A stretch of 9,677 nt of DNA, from positions 1-9,677 of the forward strand of contig QNAP01000050.1 of NCBI GenBank assembly GCA_003641795.1. The letters are read 5' to 3'. Positions 6,633 through 9,677 of this stretch are shown in pieces. The position numbers and the translations under genes are program-made. Below the pieces are notes generated by a model. That model was not told the origin of the DNA. It ran no database searches and worked only from the letters and a program-made list of their open reading frames with translations. Numbering within the stretch: position 1 is the stretch's first letter; every line of letters begins with the position of its first letter. Origin of the DNA: Thermotogae bacterium. Lineage in GTDB: Bacteria; Thermotogota; Thermotogae; UBA12178.

Positions 6633-6663
6633 AACGAGGGCGGGTTTTCCGCCCTCGTTTTTT
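6633..6663 (+). terminator. Rho-independent terminator after the VWA gene
   Basis: An 11-bp perfect stem (AACGAGGGCGG at 6633-6643 with CCGCCCTCGTT at 6649-6659) encloses a 5-nt loop. The T-run covers 6658-6663, with its first two bases inside the stem. It lies 28 nt after the VWA stop and separates the envelope genes from the following pair. Confidence 0.93.
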
Positions 6664-6686
6664 GTGCCATGCGTTAGAATGGAAAC

Positions 6687-6697
6687 GGGAGGTGATC
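6687..6697 (+). promoter_or_regulatory. Ribosome binding site deciding the GTG 6700 start, with possible -10
   Basis: GGGAGGTGATC lies directly before GTG 6700. Earlier in-frame starts (GTG 6664, ATG 6679) lie upstream of this site and cannot use it. A TAGAAT at 6675-6680 resembles a -10 element, but no -35 or TG extension supports it, so the promoter for this pair is not established. Confidence 0.65.
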
Positions 6698-6699
6698 TC

Positions 6700-8082
6700 G
6701 TGAAAGCTTGGGAGAGAAGCTATCAAATGCGAAAAGAGGCGAGGCCAACTCCGAAAGAAAAAACACACTGGGACGAAGCCGTAGTGGCAGATCTTTTCCC
6801 CGAAACGTTGGTGAAGACGTTTTGGAGGAGCACTGTTCCAGGTTCCAACGCTCCAGATAGTTTGATCCTTGGGGCGGTTCAAGCTGTGGAAAATATGGGT
6901 AAAGACGTGGTCGATGCGGAAACACTCTTGGAAGAAGGCTTCGAAGCTTTGCGCGAAGGGAATGTGGGGAAGCTGAAAGCCATCACATCGCTGATCTTCC
7001 ACCTTCTCTCGAAAGCCAAGGAGATACCAGAACATCCCTATCATCGGTTTCGAAGGCCGCTTCGTTGGGAAGAAATCAGCATGGAATTTCCCACGATCGC
7101 TTTCGATCCTCCCGAAGATCCCTTGAGAAGGATCCACGGAGGCTGGCTGGGACAGATAGCTGGGGCATCTATGGGTACAGCTTTGGAAGGACATCTTCAT
7201 GACGCCTTGGTGGAAACCTACGGAGATCGTCTCGGATATTACGTAGGCGAAGTCACCACCTACAACGACGATATCACCTACGAACTAGCTTTGATGGAAG
7301 CGGTGAAGGAAAAAGGGCCTGGAGTGGATTCCGCGGATATCGCGTTGAAGTGGATCGAGATGATACCGTTTGGTTGGAGTGCCGAGCTGGTGGCCTTGGA
7401 AAATCTCAGAAGAGGTATTCTTCCTCCAGAATCTGGAAGATTCAACAACCCCTTCCAGGAATGGATCGGCGCCCAGATGAGGACGATGATCTGTGGATTG
7501 TTGTACCCTGGAAAGCCGAAAGAGGCAGCAAGATTAGCATTTCTGGACAGTCAGATCTCCCACAGCGGCAACGGGATATATGGAGGTATGATGAGCGCCG
7601 TACTCACGTCCTTGGCTTTTGTGACCCACGACACGAGGGAGGTGCTCCAACGGTCCGTGGATTACGTGCCCGAAGGAAGCGAGTTCCGCCACTACTTGGA
7701 GTTGGTGCTGAACTGGTGTGAAAACGCACAAAGTTGGGAGGAAGTCATGAAAAAGGCTTACCAGGAATTCAAGAGATATAACTGGATACACGTCTATCCC
7801 AACATGGCAGCGGTAGTCACAGGATTGTGGTTCGGGAAAGGTGATTTCGACGAGACCATGAAGATCATCGCCTCGTTTGGCTACGATGTGGACTGCAACG
7901 CAGGAGAAGTGGGAACGGTCCTTGGAGTGATACTGGGAAGAGATGGCATTCCGAAACATTGGACAGAACCGATTCATGATGAATTGAAAACGTACCTTCC
8001 AGGCTTCGAAACCCTTTCCATATCCCAATTAGCACGTACCACAATGGAACTCTCACAGATACTCGGAGGTGACACGGAATGA
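6700..8082 (+). CDS. ADP-ribosylglycohydrolase-family protein
   Basis: The 460-residue product is an ADP-ribosylglycohydrolase-fold (DraG/ARH/crystallin-J1-like) protein. From about residue 143 it shows the family's glycine-rich opening (IHGGWLGQIAGASMGTALEG). The metal-binding acidic cluster follows at Asp190-Asp191 in YNDDITYELA, where classical members have TDDT. The second metal motif is Asp396 and Asp398 in GYDVDCNAGEVGTVLG, matching the family's DxDxxxAxxG. Both halves of a two-metal centre are thus present, so it should be active. The first 140 residues (acidic and helical, ending with RRPLRWEEISMEFP) are longer than in typical members and match nothing I recognise. The real substrate could be an N-ribosyl compound rather than ADP-ribosylated protein. 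It overlaps a ribokinase gene by 4 nt, which supports sugar release followed by phosphorylation. Confidence 0.88.
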   Translation: MKAWERSYQMRKEARPTPKEKTHWDEAVVADLFPETLVKTFWRSTVPGSNAPDSLILGAVQAVENMGKDVVDAETLLEEGFEALREGNVGKLKAITSLIFHLLSKAKEIPEHPYHRFRRPLRWEEISMEFPTIAFDPPEDPLRRIHGGWLGQIAGASMGTALEGHLHDALVETYGDRLGYYVGEVTTYNDDITYELALMEAVKEKGPGVDSADIALKWIEMIPFGWSAELVALENLRRGILPPESGRFNNPFQEWIGAQMRTMICGLLYPGKPKEAARLAFLDSQISHSGNGIYGGMMSAVLTSLAFVTHDTREVLQRSVDYVPEGSEFRHYLELVLNWCENAQSWEEVMKKAYQEFKRYNWIHVYPNMAAVVTGLWFGKGDFDETMKIIASFGYDVDCNAGEVGTVLGVILGRDGIPKHWTEPIHDELKTYLPGFETLSISQLARTTMELSQILGGDTE

Positions 8083-8996
8083 TCCTCGTTGTGGGGAGTG
8101 CCAACGCCGACATCGTGCTCAAAGTGGATCACTTCACAGAAGTAGGCGAGACTCAGGTGGTCCAGTCCCTGGAGGTTCACGGAGGAGGAAAAGGTGCCAA
8201 CCAAGCGCTGACAGCAGCGAAGCTCGGTGGAAGATGCGCGTTCATCTCTTGTGTGGGTAGAGACGAGTACGGAAAGATGTTGAAGGCGTCTTTGGAAGGT
8301 CATGGAATAACAGGGGTGGGAGCTGTTCAAAACGCACCCACCGGGCGAGCTTACATAGAGGTGGATAAAACCGGCAGAAACAGGATACTGGTAGTGCCTG
8401 GAGCAAACCACTCTCTAACTGTGGAGGTATTCGAAAGGAAGTTGGAATCCCTCCCCGTACCCAAAGTGGTGTTGCTCCAAAACGAGATACCGTTTTCAAC
8501 CACTCTCCACGCTGCTAAAAAACTCAAAGGGCTTGGAGCACTGGTGATCTTCGATCCAGCTCCAGTGCGGGGCAACCTTACCGAGATTCTTCCCTACGTG
8601 GATTACCTCACACCCAACGAGGTAGAGGCACAAGCGTTGTTGAACCAGCTGGGTGCAACCGGTGATCTCACATCGGCGGCAAAAACCTTTCTCCAGCGCG
8701 GCGTAAAAAGGGTGGTTTTAAAGCTGGGAGAAAAGGGTGCGCTGATCTTAAACAAGGACGGAACTTCGAAGATTCGTCCATTCAAGGTCAACGCTGTCGA
8801 CACCACAGCAGCGGGAGACGTTTTCAACGGTGCTTTCGCCGTCGCCATCTGGGAAGGAAAGACCGAAGAAGAAGCTGCACTGTTTGCCAGCGCGGCGGCG
8901 GCCATTTCGGTAACACGAATGGGAGCCCAAAGCTCAATCCCAGAAAGGAGCGAAGTGGAGACATTTTTAAAAAATTCAGCCCCTCCTTCACTTTAA
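8079..8996 (+). CDS. rbsK: Ribokinase (PfkB family)
   Basis: Ribokinase phosphorylates D-ribose at O5 with ATP, feeding the pentose phosphate and PRPP pools. The 305-residue length is normal. The N-terminal GSANADIVLKVD and GGGKGANQA are the substrate-side signature. NEVEAQALL, KLGEKGAL and VDTTAAGDVFNGAF follow, with the catalytic base Asp247 in the AAGD anion hole. The overall pattern is closer to ribokinase than to fructokinase, adenosine kinase or 1-phosphofructokinase, but PfkB specificity is not fully readable by eye, and a nucleoside or deoxyribose kinase remains possible. A GGAGGTGA site at 8065-8072 inside the upstream gene precedes the ATG, and the start overlaps that gene's stop (ATGA), so the pair is translated together. 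No ribose transporter or repressor gene lies nearby in this window, and no clear terminator follows. Confidence 0.92.
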   Translation: MILVVGSANADIVLKVDHFTEVGETQVVQSLEVHGGGKGANQALTAAKLGGRCAFISCVGRDEYGKMLKASLEGHGITGVGAVQNAPTGRAYIEVDKTGRNRILVVPGANHSLTVEVFERKLESLPVPKVVLLQNEIPFSTTLHAAKKLKGLGALVIFDPAPVRGNLTEILPYVDYLTPNEVEAQALLNQLGATGDLTSAAKTFLQRGVKRVVLKLGEKGALILNKDGTSKIRPFKVNAVDTTAAGDVFNGAFAVAIWEGKTEEEAALFASAAAAISVTRMGAQSSIPERSEVETFLKNSAPPSL

Positions 8997-9015
8997 ACTG
9001 TGGGGGGCCGATTCA

Positions 9016-9126
9016 ATGTTCCAATTCCGAGGTCCGGTTGTCTTTGAAACATCACGCGATCTCGCCCCTTCATACTTGGTACTTCCCGAGCGTTTCTCGA
9101 CGATGAAGTATCAATTCTTTTGGTAA
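9016..9126 (+). CDS. Possible 36-residue small ORF
   Basis: A short frame begins at an ATG 19 nt after the ribokinase stop, with a G-run at 9002-9007 as a possible ribosome binding site, and ends at TAA 9124-9126. The peptide (MFQFRGPVVFETSRDLAPS... ending QFFW) has mixed, protein-like composition without signal peptide or membrane segment. I do not recognise it. It could be a chance frame or the remnant of a longer gene. Its stop coincides with the -10 element of the next promoter, so it would have to be read from the ribokinase transcript. Confidence 0.18.
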   Translation: MFQFRGPVVFETSRDLAPSYLVLPERFSTMKYQFFW

Positions 9127-9129
9127 AAT
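9121..9129 (+). promoter_or_regulatory. Extended -10 promoter for the ABC ATPase gene
   Basis: TGG followed by TAAAAT (9124-9129) is an extended -10 with five of six hexamer matches, the same architecture as the promoter at 308-316. No -35 is visible at the usual spacing. The expected transcript would start near 9136, about 22 nt before ATG 9158. Upstream, a stem (CTTCAT 9068-9073 with ATGAAG 9103-9108) encloses a small CGAG/CTCG hairpin and may be regulatory or incidental. Confidence 0.45.
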
Positions 9130-9157
9130 CAAGCTGGTGTTTCCAGAAAGGAGCGTG

Positions 9158-9677
9158 ATGGCTGTGGACGCGGTAATCGTGGATGCACTTGTCAAAGACT
9201 ATGGCAGCTTCAGAGCTTTGAAGGGAATTTCATTCACTGTCCAGCAAGGTGAAGTTTTTGGACTCATAGGACCCAACGGTGCGGGAAAGACCACCACTTT
9301 GCGAATCATCAGTACACTTTTGAAACCCTCTTCTGGTAACGTTCGTGTCTTCGAGTTCGACGTGGTACGGCAAGGTAAAGAAGTGAGAAAGATCATCAGT
9401 TACTTGCCCGAAGATGCCGGCGCTCACAAGGACTTGAAAGGTATCGATTATCTACGCTTCATGGCTCGCTTTTTCGCTTCAGATACCGTTGAACTGGAAA
9501 GAATTGTGCAGCGCGGCATCGAAATAGCAGATCTTGGAGATAGGATCTACGACAAGGTGAAAACCTACAGTAAAGGCATGGTGAGAAGACTGTTAGTAGC
9601 TCGTGCTTTGATGACCGAACCGCAGTTGGCAATTTTGGACGAACCCACATCTGGTCTCGATGTTATCAACGCTTGGG
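9158..9677 (+). CDS. ABC transporter ATP-binding protein (5' part, runs off the window)
   Basis: The first 173 codons of an ABC ATPase are visible; the gene continues past the right edge. The order of motifs is normal. Walker A is GPNGAGKT with Lys44, a Q-loop-like position follows near YLPEDAG (Glu-Asp in place of the usual Gln), the signature is YSKGM with Ser138, and Walker B runs into LAILDEPTSGLD with Asp161 and Glu162. The sequence type (SFRALKGISFTV near the start, YSKGM signature) resembles the CcmA/NatA-type exporters of drugs, sodium or lipids rather than nutrient importers. AAGGAG at 9148-9153 lies 4 nt before the ATG; the GTG just upstream at 9155 is too close to that site. The partner permease should lie to the right. 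Confidence 0.93.
   Translation, partial: MAVDAVIVDALVKDYGSFRALKGISFTVQQGEVFGLIGPNGAGKTTTLRIISTLLKPSSGNVRVFEFDVVRQGKEVRKIISYLPEDAGAHKDLKGIDYLRFMARFFASDTVELERIVQRGIEIADLGDRIYDKVKTYSKGMVRRLLVARALMTEPQLAILDEPTSGLDVINAW

Noticed and set aside
6005..7200. Overlapping reverse-strand frames of 221 and 206 residues
   Set aside because: They oppose the VWA and ARH-fold genes, cross a strong + strand terminator, and show no family features.
9560..9580. YSKGM in place of LSGGQ in the ABC signature
   Set aside because: This variant is common in NatA/CcmA-type ATPases and is not unusual.

Overview
The window reads as one strand of a thermophilic bacterial chromosome, most likely from the Thermotogota (Thermotoga/Pseudothermotoga type). 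This is an inference from three things: strong GGAGGTG-type ribosome binding sites used with GTG and TTG starts, tightly packed genes with 4-nt ATGA overlaps, and proteins rich in Glu/Lys/Arg. There is no rRNA, tRNA or taxonomic marker here to prove it. All supported genes lie on the + strand.

Bases 1-249 hold no convincing complete gene. They contain a run of inverted repeats that folds on paper into a compact three-way junction (about 15-108), followed by further hairpins up to about 218. This is the best candidate in the window for an undescribed element: a structured RNA, or the decayed right end of an IS200/IS605-type element.

Bases 311-6663 look like one long transcription unit. An extended -10 promoter (TGC-TATACT) precedes a soluble GAF/PAS-like sensor histidine kinase. 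The kinase overlaps an HDOD signalling protein by 4 nt. Next come CTP synthase (pyrG, best read from a TTG start) and, again by a 4-nt overlap, a polytopic membrane protein resembling DUF3307. After a 59-nt gap come a small secreted protein resembling an outer-membrane beta-barrel and a VWA-domain lipoprotein. A textbook rho-independent terminator (6633-6663) closes the unit. Signalling, pyrimidine nucleotide synthesis and envelope genes thus share one strand without a visible internal terminator.

Bases 6664-8996 form a two-gene unit, an ADP-ribosylglycohydrolase-fold protein with an unusual N-terminal region and a ribokinase, overlapping by 4 nt. The pairing suggests that a ribosyl compound is hydrolysed and the released sugar phosphorylated. 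After a 161-nt gap, which holds a possible 36-codon ORF and an extended -10 promoter, the start of an ABC transporter ATPase gene runs off the right edge.

No CRISPR array, prophage, intact insertion sequence or obvious defence system was seen.
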